From positions 183,165 through 247,164 of the forward strand of contig NZ_JAECZC010000086.1 of NCBI RefSeq assembly GCF_016056305.1: a DNA stretch of 64,000 bases, in the 5' to 3' direction. The notes under the pieces are model-generated. The model had not been told where the DNA came from and ran no database searches. It worked only from the letters and a program-made list of their open reading frames with translations. Shown here piece by piece: positions 10,216 through 20,171 of the stretch (position 1 is its first letter; the number at the start of each line of letters is the position of its first letter). The position numbers were made by a program, and so were the translations under genes. The DNA comes from Amazonocrinis nigriterrae CENA67 (GTDB lineage: Bacteria > Cyanobacteriota > Cyanobacteriia > Cyanobacteriales > Nostocaceae).

Positions 10216-10320
10216 ATGATGCCCTCACCTGAATTTTTACCTCAAGTTACCAAAGAATTAAACAGCATTGTTTTTACTAAACCTATTGCTTTAGAGTTTT
10301 ATATTCATGAAACTACCTAA
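10216..10320 (+). CDS. Possible 34-residue peptide or gene remnant
   Basis: An ATG at 10216 (or 10219) opens a 34-residue frame that starts MMPSPEFLPQVTKELNSI and ends at TAA 10318-10320. Amino acid composition is protein-like, but there is no strong ribosome site and no family I recognise. It precedes the beta-helix gene by 135 bp. It may be a leader peptide, the end of a decayed gene or chance. Confidence 0.15.
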   Translation: MMPSPEFLPQVTKELNSIVFTKPIALEFYIHETT

Positions 10321-10454
10321 TAGAAAAATTAGGGTTTGGAAAAATGAAATGATGGATTTTTCTATTTATAAAACTGACCTTTTGCACATCCCGTAAAAAG
10401 TCAGTCCAGATTTCGTTTTTTTCCAAACTTTTTACATATTTTAGGAGTTGAATT

Positions 10455-11942
10455 ATGTTTCTTTCTCGAGTTTTGGCTACAACTCTAGTTGTCGGCCTGG
10501 GAATTGACATGGGGCTAAAAGCTGAATCCTTTGATAACGCAGACTTATCTCTCCCAAAACTGACACATACAGATACCACAGCCAATTTTAATACAGCTAA
10601 AAGCGCACCTGCTTTCAGAATCGGCTCTGACAAATTGGCTTTGGCTACTTCTGGCACAACATACTACGTCTCTCCGACTGGAAACGATGACAATAATGGC
10701 TTGACAGAAGGTACTGCACTTCGGACGTTGCAAAAAGCAGCAAATAAGGTGAAAAACCCTGGGGATACAGTCTATATTATGAACGGTACATATACTCAGG
10801 ATGTGACAAACCCTGGTAAATCGCTCCTCACGATTTATCTAAAACAAGGCTCTGCGGATGCACCGATCACTTTCAAAGCTTATCCTGGTCACAAGCCTTT
10901 GCTCAAATCAACCGGTAGCTATGCGATCACCGTCAGTGGTTCTTCCTACATTAATATTGAGGGTCTGAAGCTAGTAGGCAGTAACGACAAAGTTACATTG
11001 GAGTATGCACAACAACAAAAAAATAACCTGAAAGATCCACTGACGAATGGGGCGGCCATCATGGTTGCGCCATCTTATTCAGATGGAATAATCACGAACC
11101 GTTCCCACCATATTTTAATTCGCAACAACAATGTTTCTAAGTTTGGTGGCTGTGGTATTTGCACAAATCAAGCTGATTACATCACCATTGAAAAGAACGT
11201 TGTTTCAGAGACGGCATGGTATTCTCCTATAGGAACAAGTCCCATTAGTACATTACACAACTGGAATGCTGACAACAATACAACCGACTACAAAATAATT
11301 ATTCGGGAGAATGTTGTTTACAATAACATCAACTATATTCCCCGGTATGACAGCAATAAAGCTACTGAAGGACATGGCATCATCATTGATGATGCATTAA
11401 ATACCCAAACGAATTCTACTAATGTACCGTACACTGGTAAAACTTTGATTACTAACAACGTCGTCTACAAAAATGGTGGTGGTGGAATTCACGTTTTTAA
11501 AAGTCCCAATGTAGATGTAATTAACAACACCACATATCAAAACGTGCAAAGTCCTGATCTTCTGGGGGTGGGTGAAATTAATGCTATCAGATCAGAGAAT
11601 GTCAAAGTGTTCAACAACATTATGGTACCCACCAAAGATGGATTAGTAAATAATGTAGCTTATGCTGTCAATACCATCTATGAGAACAATTTGGTGTACA
11701 ATTCTTCCAAATTCAAAACTTTGGGAGGTTTGAGCAATATCATTGGAAAAGACCCAAAATTTGTAGATGCTGCCAACGGTAATTTCTACCCCCACTCCAA
11801 TAGTCCAGCTATCGATGTTGGACTTGATGCCTTCAATGGTGCAAAAGCGCCAAAAATTGATCAACTTAATGCTACCCGTCCAATAGATGGAGATGGCAAC
11901 GGCATTGCAATTATAGATATAGGTGCTTTTGAACGCAAATAG
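10455..11942 (+). CDS. Exported right-handed beta-helix protein (DUF1565/pectate-lyase-like fold)
   Basis: The 495-residue protein begins with a hydrophobic signal-like segment (about residues 4-22), so it is probably exported. From about residue 72 it shows the DUF1565-type entry YYVSPTGNDDNNGLTEG and ALRTLQKAANKV with GDTVYIMNGTY, then repeated turns with NN, NV and I-x-I patterns (residues 130-430) typical of parallel beta-helix enzymes and adhesins acting on polysaccharides. AGGAG about 8 bases before the ATG supports the start. It sits beside the polysaccharide cluster in convergent orientation, which suggests a role in modifying or binding surface glycans. No catalytic residues can be named with confidence. 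Confidence 0.8.
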   Translation: MFLSRVLATTLVVGLGIDMGLKAESFDNADLSLPKLTHTDTTANFNTAKSAPAFRIGSDKLALATSGTTYYVSPTGNDDNNGLTEGTALRTLQKAANKVKNPGDTVYIMNGTYTQDVTNPGKSLLTIYLKQGSADAPITFKAYPGHKPLLKSTGSYAITVSGSSYINIEGLKLVGSNDKVTLEYAQQQKNNLKDPLTNGAAIMVAPSYSDGIITNRSHHILIRNNNVSKFGGCGICTNQADYITIEKNVVSETAWYSPIGTSPISTLHNWNADNNTTDYKIIIRENVVYNNINYIPRYDSNKATEGHGIIIDDALNTQTNSTNVPYTGKTLITNNVVYKNGGGGIHVFKSPNVDVINNTTYQNVQSPDLLGVGEINAIRSENVKVFNNIMVPTKDGLVNNVAYAVNTIYENNLVYNSSKFKTLGGLSNIIGKDPKFVDAANGNFYPHSNSPAIDVGLDAFNGAKAPKIDQLNATRPIDGDGNGIAIIDIGAFERK

Positions 11943-11975
11943 TTAGATTAATGTGCGTTTAAACCCAAACCTTCC

Positions 11976-12019
11976 AAAAAAAGGGGAGTCAGGGCTGGTG
12001 ACAGTAGCCCTGACTCCCC
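11976..12019 (-). terminator. Terminator at the end of the minus-strand polysaccharide cluster
   Basis: A 14-bp perfect stem (11983-11996 with 12006-12019, arm GGGGAGTCAGGGCT) is followed on the minus strand by seven T residues (A-run 11976-11982). It lies beyond the stop of the priming sugar transferase and just after the convergent beta-helix gene, so it can serve both directions but best fits the minus strand. Confidence 0.8.
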
Positions 12020-12146
12020 AGTTGTTAGATAGAAGTCATTATTTTTAGTCTGTATCCCTGCTAGAGACTAAGGCAATTTTTGAGGTAGGCTCTGTTTACT
12101 CAATAAGGCATTTAATCATCAACAAATCGTACTTTGGAAGTCCTTA

Positions 12147-13574
12147 TTAGTAAGCACCTGTCTTTTGCAAGATAACCTTAATAGTTTTCAGCAGAATTTT
12201 CAGATCTAACCAAAGCGACCAATTTTCAATGTATGCAATATCTAATTTCACTCCATCCTCAAAGTTATCAATATCAGAGCGACCAGAAACCTGCCATAGT
12301 CCGGTGATACCAGGTAAAACTTCTTGGCGAATGAAGTGGGTCGTTTTGAACCTCTCTACATCTCGGACAGGTAGAGGACGAGGACCAACTAAACTCATCT
12401 CTCCAAGTAGCACATTAAACAGTTGTGGCAATTCATCTAGACTATAAAGGCGCAGGAATTTGCCAATTCTTGTGACGCGAGGGTCATCTTTGAGTTTAAA
12501 GAGAACACCATCTTTAATCTCATTTTTTGCTTCTAGGGATGCTTGCAATTTTTCTGCATTTGTAACCATTGTTCGGAATTTCCATATCTTGAACTGCTTA
12601 CAATGCAGACCAATACGATTTTGCTTGAAAAAGACTGGGCCAGGAGAATCTAGCTTAATCAGCAGGGCAATTAATAGGTATAAAGGCGACAGAAGAAATA
12701 GCAAAATAATTGCACAGAAGAGGTCGAAGCACCGCTTTAGCCAAAAATCACCACCTGCAATAATCGGTGCCGGGATTGTCAGACATGGTACTTCACCAAT
12801 CATCCACAATATAGACTTAGGCGGCAGCACTTCTCTCTCAGTTGGCAAAATCCGGAGGGTAATACCAGCATTTAGGAAATGCCAGGAAACATATAGACGG
12901 TTCTTGATTGCATTCCAAGAAACAAAAGCTTCCACAATACCTCGATTGTGAAGAAACTCTAGAGTTGCTTCTCGATTATCTCTGTCTAGAGAGCTGGCTT
13001 CAGCTACTCCAAAAATATTGTAGCAATTCTCTTTTTCTATTAACTTAACGCTACTTTCTTGATCTTCTACATCTGTGATCAGAAAAACAGGATAACGAAT
13101 TACTCCTACTTTCCGAAGTACTTTAGTAGCAAAATCAAAGACTAACCGATTTGCACAAATCAATGCTACAGAAAACAACCAAAACAAGAGAAACGTTGAG
13201 CGGGATATATAGCGTTGAGGTTCATAAAGAAATGCAATCAACAATAGGAAAAATTCTGAAAGGGTAACAGCTTTAACAAGCAGACCATAGTTACGCCGAT
13301 GAATGCCAGCATTGTATAGTCCCTTCGATGCTATCATGCCAAGTTCGACTACGAGAATTAGCAATAGGAAAGAAGATTTTTCTGTCCAAGGAGAATCTAT
13401 TGGAGTTCCATAAAATACTGCCAACTTCCATGCCAACGTTAAAGATAGGGTATCTAGCAATAACAGTGTTATTACTCGGAGGACTCTTATAGCTAGTCCT
13501 CTTTGTATCCTTGCGGCTTTAGCTGATCTTAAATCTGGCTTAAAATCTACTAATGGTACATATCTAGATGTCAT
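12147..13574 (-). CDS. Priming sugar-phosphate transferase for polysaccharide synthesis (WbaP/WcaJ type)
   Basis: This 475-residue membrane enzyme should move a sugar phosphate from a nucleotide sugar to undecaprenyl phosphate, the first step of building a repeat unit. The N-terminal third has several hydrophobic segments (about 25-140). A Rossmann-like middle follows. The C-terminal catalytic domain (about 280-475) contains SPGPVFFKQNRIG, KIWKFRTM, LDELPQLFNVLLGEMSLVG and GITGLWQVSGRS, the hallmarks of the bacterial sugar transferase family. It is the last gene of the minus-strand cluster. A hairpin between it and the upstream GT4 gene suggests it may have its own promoter. Sugar specificity is unknown. 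Confidence 0.92.
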   Translation of the reverse strand: MTSRYVPLVDFKPDLRSAKAARIQRGLAIRVLRVITLLLLDTLSLTLAWKLAVFYGTPIDSPWTEKSSFLLLILVVELGMIASKGLYNAGIHRRNYGLLVKAVTLSEFFLLLIAFLYEPQRYISRSTFLLFWLFSVALICANRLVFDFATKVLRKVGVIRYPVFLITDVEDQESSVKLIEKENCYNIFGVAEASSLDRDNREATLEFLHNRGIVEAFVSWNAIKNRLYVSWHFLNAGITLRILPTEREVLPPKSILWMIGEVPCLTIPAPIIAGGDFWLKRCFDLFCAIILLFLLSPLYLLIALLIKLDSPGPVFFKQNRIGLHCKQFKIWKFRTMVTNAEKLQASLEAKNEIKDGVLFKLKDDPRVTRIGKFLRLYSLDELPQLFNVLLGEMSLVGPRPLPVRDVERFKTTHFIRQEVLPGITGLWQVSGRSDIDNFEDGVKLDIAYIENWSLWLDLKILLKTIKVILQKTGAY

Positions 13575-13766
13575 GTTTTTTAAACTCCACTATTTTGGTA
13601 TTTAGCTGTACTCCAAGATTTGGTAGAAAATTCATTCGTTCTTCTTGATTAAGACAACGAAGCTAATTGTTTTCGATTTTGCCATTATTAACATCAAATA
13701 AAATTTTCATACACTACACCTTACCTTTTGACAGTAATTTCAACCCTTGACTAAGAGCCAATTAAG

Positions 13767-13821
13767 CAAAAGCCGTCAATAGTGACTAAAATTTGTTTGA
13801 TTTTTTAGCCACTATTAACGG
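13767..13821 (-). terminator. Imperfect terminator hairpin between the GT4 and sugar transferase genes
   Basis: Bases 13773-13791 pair with 13803-13821 (19 positions, two mismatches, arm ending ATAGTGACTAAAA). On the minus strand the stem is followed by CTTTTGC, a short T-run. It would partly end transcription from the upstream glycosyltransferases. The rest of the 13575-13904 gap shows nothing else I can name. Confidence 0.5.
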
Positions 13822-13904
13822 ACTTGACTTAATCTAATAAGAGAAATCTATTGAAAGAAAAACGAAGCACCCTTCAGGCGCTACTACTATTTCTATTTCA
13901 TAAT

Positions 13905-15089
13905 TTACTTGAACTTGTTCTCAATACCTTTAACCATGGTTTGTACTCGCGCAGTCCAAGTGTGATTAGCCACAATTACCTCTCGTGCTTTTCGCCCCAT
14001 CTCAGCTAACTGGTCACGAGATTTATAGGCTTGCATGATAGATTGCTTAATTTCTTCTAAGTTATTTTCTTTAAAGAAAAAACCTGTTTGTCCCTCATAA
14101 ACTAATGTTTGAGTATCGTCCAAAATAGGTGTCAGCACAGGCTTACCCATACCCATATATTCATATAGCTTCAAAGGCGATCTATATACTTTTCTTCCTT
14201 GTAAATCTAGATGTCCTAAATATCCAATATCACATCCAGCTACTATAGGTAACACTTCTATATGTGGAAGGCGACCTACAAAACGTACTTGAGATGTTAG
14301 CCCTAGTTGATGAGTTAAATTTTCCCATTTCTCTTGCATAGGGCCATCTCCTATGACAACTAGATTAACTACTATTCCTGTTTCTTTCTTCAGATAATCT
14401 AATGCGTTAATTAGCAGGTCTAATCCCTGCCAAGCATCTAAAGTACCAACAAAACCGATAGTAAAACCGTCAAACAGATACTTTGGAGGATATTTTTCTG
14501 GGTTAATTAAGTCAGTATCTACACCATTAGGTACAACCAGTATTTTTTCGTCGGATATCCCCGCTTCCTTTACAAGTCTTTCCTTAAGAACCTCACTGAC
14601 ACAGACTAGTACATCACACTCCTGATAAGCTTTAATCTCTGTACGACGCGCTAAATCATAAAGTACCAAGCTTTTCCGTTCAAATTTTGCTTCTTCGTAA
14701 ACAAGAGCATTGGTTTCAAGTATCCAAGGAATGTTATGTCGTTTGAATGGCATTCCCATAGCTTGAAAAGCACCAAATCGTTCGTATACCCAGTCTACTT
14801 GTCCACCTAACTCTTGATATGCCTTTTGTGCATTTATGAATCCTCCCAATATACGAATCACATCTACAGCGAGAGTCCGAAAAAAGTTACTGTTGATTGC
14901 CTGTTCCGAACCTTTTCCAACAAAACTTTTTGGAATGCGATCGCCAACAATATAAGGCTTGACTTCACAACCTAGTTTTTGAAAGGCATTGATCACTCCC
15001 AATACATGGGAGCGCGGGCCAGTTCTTTCTGCTTCGGGATGTGTGGAAACCCTTGGTGCACCCGAAAGATAGGCAATTCTATACTTCAT
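13905..15089 (-). CDS. Glycosyltransferase family 4
   Basis: This 394-residue enzyme has the GT-B fold. The donor-binding C-terminal half shows GFVGTLDAWQGLDLLINAL and VVIGDGPM, then an E-x7-E type segment around SPLKLYEYMGMGKPVLTP. It should add a sugar with retention of configuration during repeat-unit assembly on the cytoplasmic face of the membrane. No signal peptide is present. It lies between the GT2 and priming transferase genes on the same strand. Acceptor and sugar cannot be inferred. Confidence 0.9.
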   Translation of the reverse strand: MKYRIAYLSGAPRVSTHPEAERTGPRSHVLGVINAFQKLGCEVKPYIVGDRIPKSFVGKGSEQAINSNFFRTLAVDVIRILGGFINAQKAYQELGGQVDWVYERFGAFQAMGMPFKRHNIPWILETNALVYEEAKFERKSLVLYDLARRTEIKAYQECDVLVCVSEVLKERLVKEAGISDEKILVVPNGVDTDLINPEKYPPKYLFDGFTIGFVGTLDAWQGLDLLINALDYLKKETGIVVNLVVIGDGPMQEKWENLTHQLGLTSQVRFVGRLPHIEVLPIVAGCDIGYLGHLDLQGRKVYRSPLKLYEYMGMGKPVLTPILDDTQTLVYEGQTGFFFKENNLEEIKQSIMQAYKSRDQLAEMGRKAREVIVANHTWTARVQTMVKGIENKFK

Positions 15090-15185
15090 TATTCACCTAT
15101 GAAGATAAAGCTTGCAAAGTTTTTAAGACGATACCTTAAAGATATGTTCTCTGGAATATTTGTAATCAAAAAAATCACTCTCAAG

Positions 15186-16061
15186 TTAACCCTCTTTAAA
15201 TGCAGATGCACTCAAATCTTGATAACCGATAATGGCACGTATGTATGGCTGAAGCCAATAAAGCCACCAGAAAAAACCTGCATGTCTGCGAGTAAAAACT
15301 GTCCATGATTTTAGAGGAAAAGCTTTAGGTTGAGTAACTTTTCGCAAACGCTGAAGTAAAGAGAGCTTAGTATCTGCCCAGCTTCCACGTACAGAATTTC
15401 TAGAACAGGTAGCAATAAATCCGGGTGCTATCCAAATTGAACATCCCTGCTTACGCGCTCTTAGTCCATAGTCAAGATCCCCCATAATATGGATAAAGGC
15501 AGGATCTAAATTACCAACCTTAACAACAACTGAGTTCGGAATCAACACACAGTTGCCATTCATCGTTTCACATTCTTGGAGTTCTGTTCCAGCTTCTACA
15601 GTCACAAATTTACGAGAGTACCATCGTTTTTGTTGTTTTTGCCCTCCATAAGTTGTCTGATGGGTAAATGTATCTTTAGTAGAACCGACGATAATTGAAT
15701 CAGGCTGAAGTTGCTGCTTAAGTTGGTAATGTGAATTTAGCAATCTGTGCAATGCAGTAGATTCCAAGACAATATCATCATTTAGCCATAAATAATAGTC
15801 ATAGCCTCTTTTTATAGCTTCAGAAAACGCTAATCTCATTCCTCCTACCCAAAAAAGATTACCATTTCCTTGCAATATCTTTACCTCTGGATAAGCTGTA
15901 CTTACTGCATCATAAGTACCATCAGAACTACCATCATCAACTAAGTAAACATCAAAGTTAATATCTTGCTGATAAAGCGCTTTGAGACAACGTAGTGTTG
16001 TGTCACGGCGATTGTGACAAGTCATTAAAATTGCCAGTTTGATACTCTGAATGTAATCCAT
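15186..16061 (-). CDS. Glycosyltransferase family 2
   Basis: The 291-residue protein starts with the GT-A nucleotide-binding region (AILMTCHNRRDTTLRCLKAL and VYLVDDGSSDGT, residues 10-50), followed by the metal-binding site WLNDDIVLE near residues 92-100. A hydrophobic and aromatic stretch near the C-terminus (FFWWLYWLQPYI) may sit at the membrane. It resembles rhamnosyl- or galactofuranosyl-type transferases of surface polysaccharides, but the sugar is not readable. It lies 96 bp upstream of the GT4 gene on the transcribed strand and 30 bp after the WecG-type gene, which supports one operon. Confidence 0.9.
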   Translation of the reverse strand: MDYIQSIKLAILMTCHNRRDTTLRCLKALYQQDINFDVYLVDDGSSDGTYDAVSTAYPEVKILQGNGNLFWVGGMRLAFSEAIKRGYDYYLWLNDDIVLESTALHRLLNSHYQLKQQLQPDSIIVGSTKDTFTHQTTYGGQKQQKRWYSRKFVTVEAGTELQECETMNGNCVLIPNSVVVKVGNLDPAFIHIMGDLDYGLRARKQGCSIWIAPGFIATCSRNSVRGSWADTKLSLLQRLRKVTQPKAFPLKSWTVFTRRHAGFFWWLYWLQPYIRAIIGYQDLSASAFKEG

Positions 16062-16091
16062 TACCTCTGTTAATTAATAATTTTACTTACT

Positions 16092-16868
16092 TTATTTATG
16101 GTGTTGGTTCTTAAAAATTTCTCTCAAGAATAACCTTGCTACAAACCAGGGTTCTAGTAAGTAGCGTTTCCAAAGTCTTTTTGGCTCACTCCACAAGCGA
16201 TAAAACCACTCTAAACCTAACTTTCCCATCCAGCGAGGTGGAGTTGGAACTGCTCCGGCCACATAATCCATGCAGGCTCCACTAGTCAAAATAGCATTTG
16301 TATGTATATTTTCTAGGTTGTCCAATATCCAGTATTCTTGACGTGGCATACCCATACCGACCATCAGTACATGGGGTTGATAGGCTTTAATTGCTGCCAA
16401 AGTAGCAAGGTTTTCCGGGCTTTCCTGACGTATGTCGATGTAGCCGTCAGTGGTAGCAATTTGTAGACCTGCAAACTTTTCTTGTAAAATCCTAGCTCCT
16501 CGTTCTGCAACTCCTGGCTTAGATCCTAGATAAAAGACACGCCAGCCTTTCTCGGCTGCTTCCGCCATCAAAGGCCATACCCAATCAGCATAAGTCACTC
16601 GTTGCTCTCGCTTTAGTGGAAAACCTAGCAACTTACCAATCAATACCAATGGCATACCATCAATATGTGAATAGTCTGCCTTTGTATAGAAAGCACGCAT
16701 TTTAGTGTCGTGATGGAAAATATAAAGGCTATGTAAGTTGTGATTGGCAATTATCCATTTTTGATTTCGCTCAATAGATTCTGCAATCAACGAGTTAAGT
16801 TCGGAGATAGAAAATGCATCTACTTGAATTCCAAGGAATTTGTATCGCAATTTTTGCATTTGAAACAT
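16092..16868 (-). CDS. WecG/TagA/CpsF-type glycosyltransferase (GT26)
   Basis: These enzymes add the second sugar, such as ManNAc or glucosamine-type residues, to undecaprenyl-linked intermediates. Family features are visible: HIDGMPLVLIGKLLG with the catalytic-site aspartate, FYLGSKPGVAE, GMGMPRQEYWI, and the C-terminal GAVPTPPRWMGKLGLEWFYR followed by a basic segment that anchors to the membrane. The open frame begins with TTG at 16883. I prefer ATG 16868 or 16859 (MQKLRYKF), giving about 255-259 residues. It is next to the GT2 gene. Having both this enzyme and a priming transferase in one cluster suggests they act in sequence. Confidence 0.9.
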   Translation of the reverse strand: MFQMQKLRYKFLGIQVDAFSISELNSLIAESIERNQKWIIANHNLHSLYIFHHDTKMRAFYTKADYSHIDGMPLVLIGKLLGFPLKREQRVTYADWVWPLMAEAAEKGWRVFYLGSKPGVAERGARILQEKFAGLQIATTDGYIDIRQESPENLATLAAIKAYQPHVLMVGMGMPRQEYWILDNLENIHTNAILTSGACMDYVAGAVPTPPRWMGKLGLEWFYRLWSEPKRLWKRYLLEPWFVARLFLREIFKNQHHK

Positions 16869-17143
16869 TTGTGCAAGTTCCAATGATTCGGTTAATGCTT
16901 ACAGGATGTTTGAGAAGTATCAATAATTTTGATGAGGTTCAAAATAAAACTACAGTCACCACCGAAGGAAGCTGCAATACCATATTTTTCGTTTTAGGCT
17001 ATTCCCAATTCTCTACTCACTTAAAGCCAGAATTTGATTATTCAAAACGAATTTTCAAACATCATCCTAGAAGTTTAGCTAAATAGGTTTTATGATTTAC
17101 AAACATACTCTCAGTGCTTTGCAAATTAAAGGCAGAAATATTT

Positions 17144-18409
17144 TCACTTACTATTTAAAGCTTCTGGCGATGCTTTTAAGTAGAGTTCACTTTTCATTTG
17201 CTTATTATCAAGAGCAGATGAGAGTGCTGTTGATACATATACTAACCAAAGTAAATTTCCTCCTGATAGAATTATATTACCTTCGCTTATATTAGCAACA
17301 AAGAAAATTCCCAAAAATTGTAACATCCAAAAATGTTCTTTGTTTTGAAAGTAGGGAAGTAAATTTATAATTCTGATTATCAAAAAGAAGTAATTAATAA
17401 TAAATATTACAACACCTACACATCCCAATTCTAAAAATAGTTCTATCAAGCCATTATGAGCATGAAAAGCACCTGCCCTTCTTGTTTCTTCGTCTTTACT
17501 AGCTGACCAGCTATTATCGTATACATAATCAGAGACATCAGAAGTCCAAAAACCGAGATATCCATAGCCTAACCAAGGTTGCTCCAAACCTTTTGTAATT
17601 GATGCCTCCCATAAAGGAAGACGACCGTTCAATTCAACATCTTTTCCTAATAAATCAACTACTATAAATTCATAATTAATAGCAACATAAGTTGTAACTA
17701 TTGAAAAAATTACCACTAAGATAAAGAAAATAAATGGCTTGTATTTTTGTTCTTTCTGCTGAAAGAATTTATTCAAACCTAGAAGAAATAAAGAAAAAGT
17801 AAAAACTACTAGCCCTGTTTTACTTCTAGAAGCTATTAAAAGATATAAAGAAAGAATTAAAAATATTATGTTAGCTAATTTATTATTTACTTTGGCAAAA
17901 TAACTACTCAAAAAAAGTGAGGCAGTAAAAGCAATTTGACGACCCAAATTTTGCTTATGGCCAGCAATACCTGTCCATAATGCATTTCCTGCACTATCCG
18001 TTCCAATGCAATAAGAAGGTAATAAAAAACATGTCACATAACTCAGGATTACCCGTATCCCAGTTGCCCAAGAAAGCAAGCTCATTTGCTCACGGGGAGT
18101 ATACTGCATAGCTAAATACACTCCTAAAAGAGAAGTACGTAGCAAAAACCTAATCTGATATGCAGTATTTGGCATATCTGCAGACCAAAAATATGAACCA
18201 ATGGCTAAGCCAACTAAAACTAATAAAGATATATCTTGTGTAGCGACATAAAAGTACTTTTTCCCTCGCCTGAAAATTATAATAAATAAAAATACATAAA
18301 AAATTGTACTAATAATATTTAGTACAATAGGCGTAAAAAACGTAATTTGTTCAATAGAAGCTAATAGAATAATTACAGTGACTACTTCTAACTTTCTTAA
18401 TAGAGGCAT
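17144..18409 (-). CDS. O-antigen ligase/Wzy-like polysaccharide polymerase
   Basis: The 421-residue protein is almost entirely hydrophobic with about ten membrane segments. A long loop contains GRLPLWEASITKGLEQPWLGYG and, later, AFHAHNGLIELFLELGCVG. This is the Wzy_C/O-antigen ligase pattern, in which the histidine of HAHN lies in the periplasmic active site. It would join repeat units or ligate chains outside the inner membrane. The first ATG is at 18409; two codons earlier is only a TTG. It lies in the cluster between the flippase and the WecG-type gene, as expected for Wzx/Wzy-dependent export. Ligase and polymerase cannot be separated by sequence alone. Confidence 0.87.
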   Translation of the reverse strand: MPLLRKLEVVTVIILLASIEQITFFTPIVLNIISTIFYVFLFIIIFRRGKKYFYVATQDISLLVLVGLAIGSYFWSADMPNTAYQIRFLLRTSLLGVYLAMQYTPREQMSLLSWATGIRVILSYVTCFLLPSYCIGTDSAGNALWTGIAGHKQNLGRQIAFTASLFLSSYFAKVNNKLANIIFLILSLYLLIASRSKTGLVVFTFSLFLLGLNKFFQQKEQKYKPFIFFILVVIFSIVTTYVAINYEFIVVDLLGKDVELNGRLPLWEASITKGLEQPWLGYGYLGFWTSDVSDYVYDNSWSASKDEETRRAGAFHAHNGLIELFLELGCVGVVIFIINYFFLIIRIINLLPYFQNKEHFWMLQFLGIFFVANISEGNIILSGGNLLWLVYVSTALSSALDNKQMKSELYLKASPEALNSK

Positions 18410-18735
18410 GAGCAATAATTTTTAAATTTTATACTATAGTCAAAGTTTATGTTAATAAAATTAATGTAATTGACATTTTCCTTTAATGGAGTGCTATCAA
18501 GTTACTCAAGTGACTTTCAGCCATTACTTTCATCACAACTTTGTTAGGCTATTGTCGTATAAAACAATATTATCCAAGCTAAACAGTATTCTGAAATCAT
18601 CTTCCTTTATAGAGTTTTTCATTTCCCTGATTTGTGTATAGATTATTTATATTGTCCAGTACCCAGGCAATACCTGGAGCTAAGTATTCAATAAAAAACG
18701 GTACATTCTCGCACTCATAAGACATTTAATCTCAT
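18410..18735. other. Gap between flippase and polymerase genes
   Basis: About 325 bases of A+T-rich DNA with no frame worth calling. It could hold an internal promoter for the downstream half of the cluster. I see no clear hairpin or operator. Confidence 0.35.
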
Positions 18736-20058
18736 CTATGAATTAAAAAATAGAAATGATTTAAGTTGAAGCATAAAGATTTTCCTAGTTTTTGGATGAG
18801 TACCATTAGCTAAAAAAGAACCAACTGCATAAGAAATTACTGTAGCGATCGCAGCACCTGCTCCTGAGTAACTAGGAATCAAAAATAGATTTAACACAAC
18901 ATTGGTAATTCCCCCAAGAATAGCTCTATACATAGCAAGATGTGTCAAGCCTTCTGCTACAAACCAGGGTGACACTGCTACTCCTATAAATACAAACAAT
19001 GAAGCCCAAATATGAATTGCTAAGACAGTTCCTGCTTCTGCATAGCTATTACCAAACAGTAGGTTAATGATTGTTCCTGATAAAAATGTCATTGGAAAAG
19101 CAATTGTAACAGAAACAAGTACTAGAAAACGAAGCAATTTTTTGAGTCGTCCATAGTAGAGAGTTTCGTCAGCTTCTTTTTTAGCTGCATAAATTGCTGG
19201 AGCTGACGAAGAAACAATTATCGTAGGGAGAAAATACCAAACTTCAGAAATACGGGCGGCCGCAGCATAAATTCCTACTGCTTCTTTGCCAACCATTTCA
19301 CCTAACATTATCTGGTCAATTTTCATGTAAATTGCAATAGCAAAACCAGAAAAAATTAGAGGCCAACTTTCACTTATTAGAGACTTAGCAACAGAAAGAC
19401 TCCAACGCCACGATCTAACCGAAAATTTATTAAATTTGTAGGCGATCACTAAACCTGCTGCACCTACAACAACTTCAGCTGATGTTGCACAAGCAAAAGC
19501 TAGCAATGGTGCTTTGATATTAATCAAAATAATCTTGACTATGGTAATCGCTAAAAATGCCATGTTCTTGGCAATCACAGTGTACTTAGACTTTACTTGC
19601 GATTGAAACCAAAGATCAATTGTATCAAAAGCTAGAAAAATTCCTGGTGCTGCTAATATGAACACTAACCATACTGTTAGAGAATCATCATTTTTTGATA
19701 AAAAAATACCACCAAATGCTAGAAGTAGAGCTAAAATTGGACCTACCAATTTTAGCCAAAAAGTTGTTCCTAAAATTTCTTCCTTGGCTGATGAATCATG
19801 AACCAGACGGCGGATTACCAAACCGTCTAATCCCAAACCGGCAACTGGACCAAACAATCCTACAAAGGCGCTAGCGTAGTTAAAAAGACCATACTGTTGC
19901 ACTCCCAGATAGCGGGCAATCCAAACACCCACTATTAAACCTGCACCCATACGAAGAATGCGGTCAAAAAATAGCCAGCCTGTATTTGTGATAATCTCAC
20001 GCAGCCCAGAGCGCGATTTGATAAATGACAGCTTCGGAATTTTGAATTTATCTAGCAT
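18736..20058 (-). CDS. Polysaccharide flippase (Wzx/MOP family)
   Basis: This 440-residue membrane protein has about twelve hydrophobic segments and the polysaccharide_synt pattern at its start (GWLFFDRILRMGAGLIVG, WIARYLGVQQYGLFNYA). It should flip lipid-linked repeat units across the inner membrane. It follows the tyrosine autokinase gene with a 113-bp gap and precedes the polymerase-like gene, the usual Wzc-Wzx-Wzy grouping. The ATG at 20058 gives a normal N-terminus. The substrate is unknown. Confidence 0.92.
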   Translation of the reverse strand: MLDKFKIPKLSFIKSRSGLREIITNTGWLFFDRILRMGAGLIVGVWIARYLGVQQYGLFNYASAFVGLFGPVAGLGLDGLVIRRLVHDSSAKEEILGTTFWLKLVGPILALLLAFGGIFLSKNDDSLTVWLVFILAAPGIFLAFDTIDLWFQSQVKSKYTVIAKNMAFLAITIVKIILINIKAPLLAFACATSAEVVVGAAGLVIAYKFNKFSVRSWRWSLSVAKSLISESWPLIFSGFAIAIYMKIDQIMLGEMVGKEAVGIYAAAARISEVWYFLPTIIVSSSAPAIYAAKKEADETLYYGRLKKLLRFLVLVSVTIAFPMTFLSGTIINLLFGNSYAEAGTVLAIHIWASLFVFIGVAVSPWFVAEGLTHLAMYRAILGGITNVVLNLFLIPSYSGAGAAIATVISYAVGSFLANGTHPKTRKIFMLQLKSFLFFNS

Positions 20059-20171
20059 TAAATTTTAAGTGTTGTGGTTTTCTTGCTCTAGAGGCTGTTG
20101 CTTAAAGTACGGAGTTATTTAGCGGAGCCTGTTCATTAGACACCGCTATTGTCTGTAACCCTTAAATCATT

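Noticed and set aside
12460..12951. 163-codon plus-strand frame
   Set aside because: It is antisense to the catalytic domain of the priming sugar transferase, which explains the open frame.
14979..15308. 109-codon plus-strand frame over the GT4/GT2 boundary
   Set aside because: It overlaps two clear minus-strand glycosyltransferase genes and has no motif.
16814..17295. Two short plus-strand frames near the WecG-type gene
   Set aside because: A+T-rich, no domain, and partly antisense to real genes at both ends.
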